Assembly: GCA_023476565.1 (NCBI GenBank) | Contig: JAMCVZ010000025.1 | Coordinates: 1-52,276, forward strand | From: Nitrospirota bacterium | Lineage (GTDB): Bacteria; Nitrospirota; Thermodesulfovibrionia; Thermodesulfovibrionales; Dissulfurispiraceae | Length of the DNA: 52,276 nt | Reading direction: 5' to 3' | Notes under the pieces: model-generated | What the model saw: the letters and a program-made list of their open reading frames with translations, nothing else | Databases searched by the model: none | What the model was told of the DNA's origin: nothing | Part shown: one piece after another, positions 6,783 through 14,502 of the stretch | Layout: every line of letters begins with the position of its first letter | Position numbering within the stretch: position 1 is the stretch's first letter | Translations under genes and position numbers: made by a program

Positions 6783-9725
6783 TTATAATCTTTCAAGCCT
6801 GATAGGGGTCCCGTTGCTCTGGGTTCCTCCGCCCACAGGATCAATCATGATGACATTCTTAAGCACCGGATCAGTCATATAGAGCGGATTTATGTGGAAC
6901 CCCGCGCCTACTCTTTCGTCGTGAGGCTGCTCCTTGCCGTTCGCATACCATTTCCTTGCGCCTGCGCCGAACCTGGCATATGACTGGCATATTGAAAACA
7001 GGCCGGGCCGTATCCTGCTTGTCACCCTTACCTGGAACTTGTACCAGCCGTCGCCCATCGAGTTGTGGTAGAGGTGAATATGCCTGCTGGACGGCGATTT
7101 CGCCTTCACCCAGTCCCCGGTCTTCACCCCCAGTCTCCCGGCGTCCAGAGGGTTGATCTCAGCATAGTTCTGAGGTTTGATGGAAGCAAGCCACAGGTTG
7201 TTCATCGTCCTCGACTGCGTATGGAACGCGTCCTTCCATGTATGGAGCTGGAACGGATACTCCTTCCATATCGCCGGATCAAGCGGCTGCTCTTTGCAGT
7301 CTATTATGGTCCTGTACTGGGGAAGCCCGTCAAAATATTTTCCCGTCATGCTGTTCTTGTTTAATGCGGTTGACTGCTGGTAGACATAGAGCGCGCGTAC
7401 CGGCCTTCCTCCTGGGAAGGTAACATAATCACCCGAGGAGTACGCATTTGTGTATTGTTTTGAAGGCGCAGGATTTTCGAATTTGCCGCCGAGCTTTACA
7501 AAACTGCTCTTGGGATCCAGGCCCTCCTTGAAGTCATAGTGCTTGTAATACTCGTTCCAGTAATCCCAGGAATTGTTGATATTGATACCGGGGCCGCCGC
7601 CGTCCTTGCCGAAGCCCGGGAGGCCGCACTCCTTTGCAATATCGATAAGCATGTCGTCCGCCATCTTCGTGTCCGGGCGGATGGCCCTGTAATTGTGGCT
7701 TTTCGGATCGAATGAGCCCACAACAGGCTGTCTCAGCGCCCATACCCTCGTTTTCACCGGAGGGTACGTTTTGAAGCCGCCGAGGCGCTCGAGGTATTCC
7801 GTGTCGGGCAGTACATAATCGCACAATGCGCTCGTCTCTCCCATATAAGCGTCTATGGAGAAGGTGAGGGGCATGGCCTTCAGATCCAGCAGCGCATCGA
7901 TAACCGTAGCGTTGTGCGGCATGGTAAAGACAGGGTTATTGTAATAATTCAGATATGCCTTTATCTTGTAGGGGTACCCCATCCTCACCGAGCCGAAGAA
8001 TTCCGGGGTTACGGTCCTCCTTGCAAGTGGATACCACGGCCTTGTCGCGGTAGCGTTCTTTCCCTGGTACTTCGACTTGTGGCGGCATACGGAGACGCCG
8101 CCGGCTTTGCGCAAATTACCCTTCACATCGCCCTTGTATGCTGCATGGCCCGGGGTGAACCCGCCCTTTCTGTCCACATTATCGACAAGGATGTTGACAA
8201 TGCAGAGGGCCTGGCCGTTCCAGTATCCGTTGGTCTGCTGGACAGGGCCGCGGAACATCTCTATCACGGGGTGTTTCGCGGAAGAGAACTCCTTTGCGAT
8301 GCGGGCGATGGTTCCTGAGGGGATATCGCAGACCGCCTCACCTTCGCCGAGCGTCACTTCCTGCGCCCTTTCCTTCAGCATCCTGAAGACGGTCTTATAC
8401 TCGGCGCCGTTTATTACAACAGCGGCATCGAGGTCGGCAGACCCGTCCACCTCCTGGAACATCTTCGGCTTGCCGTTTACCAGGACAACAAAATCACTCT
8501 GCCCCAGTCCTGCCTCTTTGCCGGCAAGATAGGTTTTCGGCTCCTTAGTACTGACAAGATACGTCATATCAGTCCAGTTGCGGTACCCTTTTTTCTTGGC
8601 TGCACGCTCGTTCGGCAGCGAGAGGTATTCTTTTTTATAGCCGTTGTTTTCGATGATCCACCTGATCATCCCGAGGAGGAAATACGCGTCTGTCGTGGGT
8701 TTTATGGGGACCCATTCCCCGGCCCCGCTATGGGTGGCTTTGGCGGCGCCGTTTGAAAAGCGCGGGTCAACCACGACGTGCTTGAATTCCCTGGCATACG
8801 GGCCAACCCTCTTGCCGAATTTCTGGAGATAACGCGCCCTGGTCTGCATGGGATAGTCAGCCTGTGTGATATTCGAACCCAGGCTGATCAGGTAATCGCA
8901 ATATTCGTAGTCGCAATAAGCGCCGATTTCATAGGGGGGCAGGTTCAGCACGTCCTCTACCACGTTGTAGAACGTTCCTGCGCACCGGCTGCAATGATTG
9001 AGCATATTCGGCACTCCTATAGACTCGTTGACGAATCTCGGAGTCAGCGGCGACTGCTCGTTGCGGCCGTGCGCCCATACGAACTGGTTTCTCTTCGGTC
9101 CGTAGCCGCCGGGAGGCGCCTCGTCCAGATAGTCGGAGTCTTCTTTCCCTATCGGGTCGTTGTTGTTCACAATGGATTTCAGTCCTTCGACTTTGCGGTT
9201 CTCTTCGCCGGGGAGATTCTTGAAGAGATAGCCTCCGTGGCAGATCTCCTTTATAGCCTGTTCCCACGAGATGGTCTTCCACTTCCCGGATCCCCTCGGC
9301 CCCACACGTTTCAAGGGGTGCTGGAGCCTGAAGGGGCTGTAAAGCGCATAGACACCCGCCTGTCCCTTGGGACACAGGGACCCTACATCCTTTCCTGCCG
9401 GGCCTGCGTCAAGGTCGGATTCTTCGACGATATCACCCTTTGCGGTGTAATCGTAGGTGTTCGGATGATAGGGGTTGCCGGTAAGCCTCGCCAGCTCTCC
9501 GTTCACCACCTTTGCCTGGATCCCGCATCCGCCGTGACACATGAGGCATACGCTTCTGACTATCTTTACCTCTTCATCCACAGGGTCGGGCTGGGAGCCC
9601 GACTTGCCGATCTGCTTTTTCCACTCCGCGGCCTCGGCGTCCTTGAAATTCGATACGACAGCAGCGGCTGCGACGGCAGCGGCGGAAATTTTCAGAAATG
9701 TCCTTCTCTTGATTTCAGTATTCAC
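6783..9725 (-). CDS. Molybdopterin oxidoreductase catalytic subunit (CISM family), Tat-exported
   Basis: This 980-residue protein starts with a Tat signal (RRTFLK at 7-12, then an Ala-rich core). An N-terminal [4Fe-4S] site follows (C60-x2-C63-x3-C67 ... C118-P-K-G), then the molybdopterin domains and the C-terminal MGD-binding barrel. The likely metal-ligand region is H244-C-S-R-C248, which lines up with the HxSxC of thiosulfate/polysulfide reductase-type enzymes, making Cys248 the probable Mo/W ligand. The extra Cys245 is unusual. GTG 9725 has GGAGGG 6 nt upstream. It overlaps the NrfD-type gene by 11 nt. The length fits tetrathionate, polysulfide or arsenate reductase-like enzymes, but no substrate-specific signature is recognised. 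With the NrfD subunit it would exchange electrons with quinone on the periplasmic face. Confidence 0.88.
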   Translation of the reverse strand: MNTEIKRRTFLKISAAAVAAAAVVSNFKDAEAAEWKKQIGKSGSQPDPVDEEVKIVRSVCLMCHGGCGIQAKVVNGELARLTGNPYHPNTYDYTAKGDIVEESDLDAGPAGKDVGSLCPKGQAGVYALYSPFRLQHPLKRVGPRGSGKWKTISWEQAIKEICHGGYLFKNLPGEENRKVEGLKSIVNNNDPIGKEDSDYLDEAPPGGYGPKRNQFVWAHGRNEQSPLTPRFVNESIGVPNMLNHCSRCAGTFYNVVEDVLNLPPYEIGAYCDYEYCDYLISLGSNITQADYPMQTRARYLQKFGKRVGPYAREFKHVVVDPRFSNGAAKATHSGAGEWVPIKPTTDAYFLLGMIRWIIENNGYKKEYLSLPNERAAKKKGYRNWTDMTYLVSTKEPKTYLAGKEAGLGQSDFVVLVNGKPKMFQEVDGSADLDAAVVINGAEYKTVFRMLKERAQEVTLGEGEAVCDIPSGTIARIAKEFSSAKHPVIEMFRGPVQQTNGYWNGQALCIVNILVDNVDRKGGFTPGHAAYKGDVKGNLRKAGGVSVCRHKSKYQGKNATATRPWYPLARRTVTPEFFGSVRMGYPYKIKAYLNYYNNPVFTMPHNATVIDALLDLKAMPLTFSIDAYMGETSALCDYVLPDTEYLERLGGFKTYPPVKTRVWALRQPVVGSFDPKSHNYRAIRPDTKMADDMLIDIAKECGLPGFGKDGGGPGININNSWDYWNEYYKHYDFKEGLDPKSSFVKLGGKFENPAPSKQYTNAYSSGDYVTFPGGRPVRALYVYQQSTALNKNSMTGKYFDGLPQYRTIIDCKEQPLDPAIWKEYPFQLHTWKDAFHTQSRTMNNLWLASIKPQNYAEINPLDAGRLGVKTGDWVKAKSPSSRHIHLYHNSMGDGWYKFQVRVTSRIRPGLFSICQSYARFGAGARKWYANGKEQPHDERVGAGFHINPLYMTDPVLKNVIMIDPVGGGTQSNGTPIRLERL

Positions 9726-10986
9726 TCTTTTCCCTCCTATGCTTATTTATCATTGCAGGGTCTATTGCCGCATCTTCCCCACCTTTAAATCTCAATTCCC
9801 CGGTATAAACCGGGATGGCAAACTTCAGCAATAGGGTATAAAGCAGGGCGCCAAATGCCCAAATCCCTATAGTAATAATGAACTCCGGCCTGACAGGCCA
9901 GTATTCATAAATTTCTCCGAGGGTATCAGGGACAAAGCCGGGAATAACCAGCCCCATACCTTTTTCTATATACACTCCTAAAACTATCAATACAGCGCCG
10001 ATATTCAGGGTTATAAAGTTCTCTCTTATCTTCGGTATCAGGAAAATAACAAAAGCTGTGACATTGAATACCAGGGCCGTCCACATCCATGGGACAAGAC
10101 GCATCTTGCCATGCAGGCCAAGATAGAGATATTCCAGCGGGGCCTTGTGAATGCTCCCGGAATAAAACTCTTTAAATACCTCCGCGCCCAACAGGAAGAG
10201 GTTTATACCCATGGCATACGCTACCAACTCTGCGATCTTGAAAAGCGCCCTGTCCTCTATCTCGATCTTTGTGAGCTTCCTGATTATCTGGAAGAGAATC
10301 AACATAATGGCCGGACCTGAGCAGAAGGCAGACGCAAGGAACCTCGGCGCAAGGATCGATGCGTTCCAGAAAGGTCTCGATGGGAATCCATTATAGAGAA
10401 ACGCCGTAACTGTATGTATGCTTACTGCCCAGGGGATCGAGAGCAATATCAAAGGCAGGATCAACGATAATTTATACTCCTTTCCGATGGAAAGCCTGTA
10501 TAAAGCATAAAGGACAAGTAAAAGGTTAATGAAAAGATATCCGCTGAGGACTATCACATCCCACGCCAGAAGGGAGGAGGGGAAATTCATCAGACCGACA
10601 ACAGGCAGGAGATGCCACACCCTCAGCGGCTGCCCCAGATCGACCATGATAAAAAGTATGCACATGGTGATTGCGGCTATAGCCACCATCTCTCCAAAGA
10701 GCACTATCTCCTTAATGGGCTTGAAATTATACAGATATGCCGGAACCACCAGAAGGACAGCGGCAGCCGCCACACCCACCAGGAAGGTGAAATTGGAGAT
10801 GTAAACCCCCCACGAAACCTGGTCTCTCATGGCGGTTATTATAAGACCATCGTCAAGTTGCCGTGCATATGCGCTGATTCCGAGGGCGATTAAGACGAAA
10901 AGGAAGGCAATCCATATATAATACTTTATGTCGCCCCTGGTTATCTGCCAGAGTGACTTGAAGAAATTCTTGATAATGTTACCCAT
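9715..10986 (-). CDS. NrfD/PsrC-family polytopic quinone-interacting membrane subunit
   Basis: A 423-residue membrane protein with about nine to ten hydrophobic helices. It belongs to the NrfD/PsrC/DsrP/HmcC family, which anchors periplasmic Fe-S subunits and reduces or oxidises quinones without haem. Recognisable blocks are VSWGVYISNFTFLVGVAA, LGQPLRVWHLL and FWNASILAPRFLASAFCSGP, which resemble the DsrP/ActC/QrcD branch. ATG 10986 lies 11 nt after the stop of the Tat-exported Fe-S gene, behind a G-rich stretch; its end overlaps the catalytic gene by 11 nt. With the Fe-S subunit and cytochrome upstream it makes a classic cytochrome/Fe-S/NrfD module, here joined to a true molybdoenzyme. Confidence 0.9.
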   Translation of the reverse strand: MGNIIKNFFKSLWQITRGDIKYYIWIAFLFVLIALGISAYARQLDDGLIITAMRDQVSWGVYISNFTFLVGVAAAAVLLVVPAYLYNFKPIKEIVLFGEMVAIAAITMCILFIMVDLGQPLRVWHLLPVVGLMNFPSSLLAWDVIVLSGYLFINLLLVLYALYRLSIGKEYKLSLILPLILLSIPWAVSIHTVTAFLYNGFPSRPFWNASILAPRFLASAFCSGPAIMLILFQIIRKLTKIEIEDRALFKIAELVAYAMGINLFLLGAEVFKEFYSGSIHKAPLEYLYLGLHGKMRLVPWMWTALVFNVTAFVIFLIPKIRENFITLNIGAVLIVLGVYIEKGMGLVIPGFVPDTLGEIYEYWPVRPEFIITIGIWAFGALLYTLLLKFAIPVYTGELRFKGGEDAAIDPAMINKHRREKSEY

Positions 10987-10997
10987 CAGTCCCCCCC

Positions 10998-11939
10998 TTA
11001 ATCTGCCTGTGTTATATTAGTTGCAAAGAAGTAATAAAATTTCGGATTTGTATTCATATCCTCTTTGAGCCTAAAGACCCTTTTGTTCTCAATAAGGTAC
11101 CTGATCTCACTTTTAGGGTCCAAGAGATTCCCGAACTTTCTGGCGCCCACAGGGCAGACCTCTACACACGCGGGGTATTTGCCGGCCCTTGTCCTCTGGA
11201 TGCAGAAGGTGCATTTCTCGACCACTCCTTTATAGCGGGGACGGTTCCCGAGATAATGGGTCTCCGGGTTTATCTCATCCGCCGGGATATTCGGTTTTGC
11301 CCAGTTGAACCGCCGTGCGCCGTAAGGACACGCCGCCATACAGTATCTGCAGCCGATACACCAGTTGTAATCAATTACCACGATCCCGTCGGGCTCTTTC
11401 CATGTCGCCTGTGTCGGACAGGCCTTTACGCAAGGGGGATTCTCGCATTGCTGGCACTGGACAGGCATGTAAAAGAAATCCTTCTCGGGAACCTGCTTTG
11501 GGCTGTAATATTTTTCGGAATTTTCAAGGTCAATCCACTTTTCGCCTTTCTTGAAACGGAGGACGGTAATCCAGTGGACTTGAGGGGTCCGTGATTGGTT
11601 GTTCTCATCCACACAGGCATAGACACATCTCCTGCAGCCGATGCAGCGGGACAGGTCGAGCCCGTAACCGAACTTGACCCCGGGCATTGCCTTCGCTGTA
11701 CCGATATGGATGTTCTTTTTCCATTCAACAGCAGCCTCTTTTTCGAGCCGCCCGATAACCTTTTTAATTTCCGCATCGTTCATCTCTCTGAAATGTTTCT
11801 GCAAAAAAGAATCCCAGTTGAATGCACCGGCAGCGGCAGGCCGAACAACCGTTGCAGCGAGGCCGGCTGCTGCGCCCTTTAGGAATGTCCTTCTATTGAG
11901 TTCGATTCCCAACGGATTACTGCGTATTTTCTTTGACAT
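10998..11939 (-). CDS. Tat-exported 4x[4Fe-4S] electron-transfer subunit (DsrO/HmcB/QrcC-like)
   Basis: The 313-residue protein has a Tat signal (NRRTFLKGAAAGLAATVV, residues 15-32) and four cluster motifs in order: C99-x2-C-x2-C-x3-C (CIGCRRCVYAC), CQQCENPPCVKACP, CIGCRYCMAACPYG and CTFC...CVEVCPVGARKFG. It would sit on the periplasmic side and connect the NrfD-type subunit with the cytochrome and/or the molybdoenzyme. ATG 11939 lies 6 nt after the cytochrome stop, with AGAGG upstream. Its second motif (CQQC) is the internal reference for the TGA-containing motif of the smaller ferredoxin subunit. Two different ferredoxin subunits of this fold in one operon suggest two electron routes around the catalytic subunit. 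Confidence 0.9.
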   Translation of the reverse strand: MSKKIRSNPLGIELNRRTFLKGAAAGLAATVVRPAAAGAFNWDSFLQKHFREMNDAEIKKVIGRLEKEAAVEWKKNIHIGTAKAMPGVKFGYGLDLSRCIGCRRCVYACVDENNQSRTPQVHWITVLRFKKGEKWIDLENSEKYYSPKQVPEKDFFYMPVQCQQCENPPCVKACPTQATWKEPDGIVVIDYNWCIGCRYCMAACPYGARRFNWAKPNIPADEINPETHYLGNRPRYKGVVEKCTFCIQRTRAGKYPACVEVCPVGARKFGNLLDPKSEIRYLIENKRVFRLKEDMNTNPKFYYFFATNITQAD

Positions 11940-11945
11940 AGCTGA

Positions 11946-12485
11946 TTAACCTCTATCCAATTTAATTTCTTGCGGTTTCATCGGGCGCTGCTTGGGTTCA
12001 AGCGGTTTAAACCGCGGCTGATGCGGATCGTGACAACTCACACAGAGCCGGTAAAGCTTTTCCCCGTTCCACATCCCCGTCCGCTTGCCGTGGATTCCCG
12101 CTTTCCAATCCCTGAAAACCGTCCCGTGGCACTGGCCGCAGAGGTAGTATGACTTCTCAAACCCTACCAGTTGCCCGTTTTGCAGCCGCAGCTTGTCGCC
12201 GTCATGGCAGTCATAACACCACTGCTGTTCTCCGGCATGTTTAAAAACGATATCGGTATGATAGAGAACGAGCTTTCTTTTACTCTTGTCTGCCGGCTTA
12301 TAATTGTGGCACTTCGAACAGGGAAAGTTTTCCGAAGCAGGAGCTTTTGGAATGAAGAATTTCGGGATGCCGTCTTTTTGCTCTTCTTTTGTTTTTCCTT
12401 TCATATCTGCACCGGATAGAAGAGGCAGAATAAAAAATAATCCTGTTATCGCCAGTGTAAAGATAAATGCATTTCCTCTATTCAT
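11946..12485 (-). CDS. Tetrahaem cytochrome c, first gene of the respiratory operon
   Basis: A 179-residue secreted cytochrome with an N-terminal hydrophobic signal (FIFTLAITGLFFILPLLSG) and four CxxCH motifs: CSKCH, CYDCH, CGQCH and CVSCH. The His residues after the first motifs (LYHTDIVFKHAG, GIHGK) could serve as distal ligands. ATG 12485 is chosen over an upstream in-frame ATG at 12506 because GGGGAGG lies 10 nt before it. It is the promoter-proximal gene: the sigma-54 element lies about 40-50 nt upstream. Gene order (cytochrome, Tat Fe-S, NrfD) matches complexes such as Dsr, Hmc or Qrc, in which such a cytochrome links periplasmic redox carriers to the quinone module. Confidence 0.88.
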   Translation of the reverse strand: MNRGNAFIFTLAITGLFFILPLLSGADMKGKTKEEQKDGIPKFFIPKAPASENFPCSKCHNYKPADKSKRKLVLYHTDIVFKHAGEQQWCYDCHDGDKLRLQNGQLVGFEKSYYLCGQCHGTVFRDWKAGIHGKRTGMWNGEKLYRLCVSCHDPHQPRFKPLEPKQRPMKPQEIKLDRG

Positions 12486-12535
12486 TGTTCTACAACCTCC
12501 CCACAAGGGAATTAATCAGTAATCTTTTAAAGGAC

Positions 12536-12552
12536 AGCAATATAAGTGCCAA
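12536..12552 (-). promoter_or_regulatory. Sigma-54 (RpoN) -24/-12 promoter of the respiratory operon
   Basis: The minus strand reads TTGGCAC-TTATA-TTGCT, an exact match to the sigma-54 consensus (TGGCAC, five bases, TTGC). Transcription would start near 12525 and give a leader of about 40 nt before ATG 12485, which carries its own ribosome site. Sigma-54 promoters need an enhancer-binding activator, so the operon should respond tightly to a signal such as the respiratory substrate. No activator gene is seen within this window. Confidence 0.82.
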
Positions 12553-12616
12553 TGCATGACATCTTTGAAATATCAACCTCTTAACAACTCGACATCAGTC
12601 TTAAAGGCAGGCATAT

Positions 12617-12663
12617 GTTCAATAAATGAAACTTATCTTCTCATAACGTTCAGAAAGTTGAAC
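12617..12663. promoter_or_regulatory. Two tandem GTTCA dyads, probable activator-binding sites
   Basis: Two inverted repeats lie upstream of the sigma-54 element: GTTCA-N5-TGAA-A-C at 12617-12632 and a perfect GTTCA-GAAAGT-TGAAC at 12648-12663. Their centres are about 31 bp apart (three helical turns) and about 100 and 130 bp upstream of the expected start site. This is the usual place for enhancer sites of sigma-54 activators. The rest of the gap between hemB and the operon (12486-12950) shows no convincing gene. Confidence 0.55.
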
Positions 12664-12950
12664 CTATCGGGTTACATAAAACAACAGAACCTGGAAAAAC
12701 ACCTGGTTGAAAAGGAGGGGTATCGATTATATCATCGGAAAGTCGGCGGATATACCGTCAAACCGCCCTTTGTCCGAACTACAGGGCTTTTTCCTTCCCC
12801 GCAGGTTCGAGCAGGAAAATATAAAAAAGGTGAGAATTTTTTTGATTACTGAAAGGGAGGGAATAATCGCCGCTATTGCTCCGGTCGAGAGATTGATAGT
12901 CAGCAAGGATAAACCTTGAAAGCACTAGCCTTTACTCCGCCAACTTGAAA

Positions 12951-13922
12951 CTATCCGACCAGAATCTTCGCTGCGTCTTTTGCGAAATAGGTGAGGATAA
13001 GGTCTGCGCCCGCGCGTTTGATGGACAGGAGTATCTCCATCATGACCCTTGATTCGTCGATCCATCCCATCTTGCCTGCGGCCTTCACGAGCGAATACTC
13101 CCCGCTCACATTGTAGGCCGCAAGAGGCACACCGTAGGAAGCCTTGATGTCGGATATGATATCGAGATAAGACAGGGCCGGTTTGACCATCACAATATCA
13201 GCGCCTTCCGCAATATCGAGGGCAACCTCTTTGGCCGCCTCACGCCTGTTTGCGGGGTCCATCTGGTATGACCGCCTGTCCCCGAATTGGGGAGTGGATT
13301 CCGCTGCCTCCCTGAACGGACCATAAAATGCGGAAGCGTATTTCACGGCATACGACATTATGGGAATATTGGCAAAACCCTCGCCGTCAAGAGCGGCCCT
13401 TATTGCGCTTATTCGCCCATCCATCATATCGGACGGCGCAACCATGTCTGCCCCCGCCCTTACATGGGACAGGGCCTCCATGGCCAGGAGCTTCAGGGTC
13501 TTGTCATTATCGACCACTCCCTTTTCAATGAGGCCGCAGTGGCCGTGGCTCGTGTACTCACACATGCACACATCGGTAATAACATATAAATCGGGGACAG
13601 CGTCCTTGACGGCCTTGACGGCGTCCTGAACAACGCCGTTCTCATCATAGGCACCACTGCCCAGTTCATCTTTATGTTCGGGGATCCCGAAAAGGATTAT
13701 TGAGGGAATGCCGAGCGAATGGATTTCCTTTGCATTTTTGACAATTTCATCCACGGATTCCTGGTAACAGCCGGGCATTGAGGATATTTCTTTTCTCACA
13801 CCCTTGCCGAATGTTACAAAAAGAGGATGGATAAAATCGTCAGGAGAAATGGAAGTCTCCCTTACCATCCTCCTGATCGTTTCATTTTTCCTCAGTCTTC
13901 TGTATCTGTGTACCGGAAACAT
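12951..13922 (-). CDS. hemB: Porphobilinogen synthase (delta-aminolevulinic acid dehydratase)
   Basis: A 323-residue, full-length HemB that condenses two 5-aminolevulinate molecules to porphobilinogen for haem, sirohaem and cobalamin synthesis. Clear landmarks are the metal-binding segment [14 protein letters not shown] (Cys-rich, zinc type), [11 protein letters not shown], and the two active-site lysine regions [14 protein letters not shown] and [14 protein letters not shown] 13922 is used; a TTG two codons upstream is the alternative, and neither has a strong ribosome site. It points the same way as, and lies upstream of, the multihaem respiratory operon, from which it is separated by about 465 nt containing the sigma-54 promoter. 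Co-regulation is possible but not shown. Confidence 0.95.
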   Translation of the reverse strand: MFPVHRYRRLRKNETIRRMVRETSISPDDFIHPLFVTFGKGVRKEISSMPGCYQESVDEIVKNAKEIHSLGIPSIILFGIPEHKDELGSGAYDENGVVQDAVKAVKDAVPDLYVITDVCMCEYTSHGHCGLIEKGVVDNDKTLKLLAMEALSHVRAGADMVAPSDMMDGRISAIRAALDGEGFANIPIMSYAVKYASAFYGPFREAAESTPQFGDRRSYQMDPANRREAAKEVALDIAEGADIVMVKPALSYLDIISDIKASYGVPLAAYNVSGEYSLVKAAGKMGWIDESRVMMEILLSIKRAGADLILTYFAKDAAKILVG

Positions 13923-13930
13923 AATCAAAT

Positions 13931-14005
13931 CCGTGATGCATAATGCGTGACGCGTGATAAGTTTTTTCCTTTAACTCATTACCCATTACGCTTAACTCAT
14001 TACGG
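13931..14005. repeat. Imperfect intergenic palindrome (TAACGCATTACG family), copy 1
   Basis: The spacer between the HesB-like gene and hemB is an imperfect inverted repeat: left arm around CCGTGATGCATAATGCG, right arm ending CTCATTACGG, with about 65% arm identity by eye. Related TAAC/ATTACG text occurs at 16823-16889 and 22575-22604. It could be a small mobile palindrome or a transcript hairpin. Confidence 0.5.
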
Positions 14006-14008
14006 TTT

Positions 14009-14335
14009 TTATCCGCAACTGCTGCAGCCTGAACCGCATGAGGGAGATGCGGGAGCGGCGCCGCCCGAAAGGGTAAAGCCCTCCTGTTCTCCATTATCAA
14101 GGTAATCAAGCTGCATTCCCGTAAGATTTGCAAAGGTGGTTTTATCTACAAAAACCCTCAATCCGTCCTTCTCGATAACCTCGTCATCAGTTGCCGGCTG
14201 CTCATCAAGATCAAGCCCGTAGGAAGGTCCACAGCACCCCCCTCCTGCATTATAAATCCTGAGCCCCCAGCCGTCCTTGCCTTCTGCCGCCAGAATAGAC
14301 TTTGCCTTCTCTGCGGCCTTATCTGTAATAACCAT
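14009..14335 (-). CDS. HesB/IscA-like protein of the HesB-related (seleno)protein type
   Basis: A 108-residue protein with the HesB/IscA fold signature, most like the HesB-related family in which some members carry selenocysteine at the first conserved position. Here the site reads GGGCCGPSYGLDLDE with ordinary TGC-TGT codons, so this copy is the cysteine form. The C terminus has a CGSGCSSCG tail in place of the usual CGCG motif. It would bind iron or a transient [Fe-S] cluster. ATG 14335 has GGAGG 9 nt upstream. It stands just upstream of hemB on the same strand. Given the number of cluster proteins encoded nearby, a role in cluster supply is plausible. Confidence 0.8.
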   Translation of the reverse strand: MVITDKAAEKAKSILAAEGKDGWGLRIYNAGGGCCGPSYGLDLDEQPATDDEVIEKDGLRVFVDKTTFANLTGMQLDYLDNGEQEGFTLSGGAAPASPSCGSGCSSCG

Positions 14336-14502
14336 TATTTTTATACCTCCGGGTGTTTAATATATTTAGCATAAAAGAAATTTCCTGAAAAAGCAAACTG
14401 CTGTCGCCCCCCGGATTTAGGCCACCGCCTGGAATGAAAACCCCCGTCCATTATTCGCCTGCTTTGACCTTTTCACCGCATATCGGATATTTTATACTGA
14501 TT

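Noticed and set aside
8778-9788. 336-codon open frame antisense to the molybdopterin subunit
   Set aside because: It mirrors codon structure of a clearly recognised enzyme on the other strand, has no ribosome site and no family features.
12556-12852. 98-codon plus-strand frame in the hemB/operon gap
   Set aside because: No ribosome site or family feature; it overlaps the sigma-54 promoter region and the dyads, which explain the conserved-looking text better.
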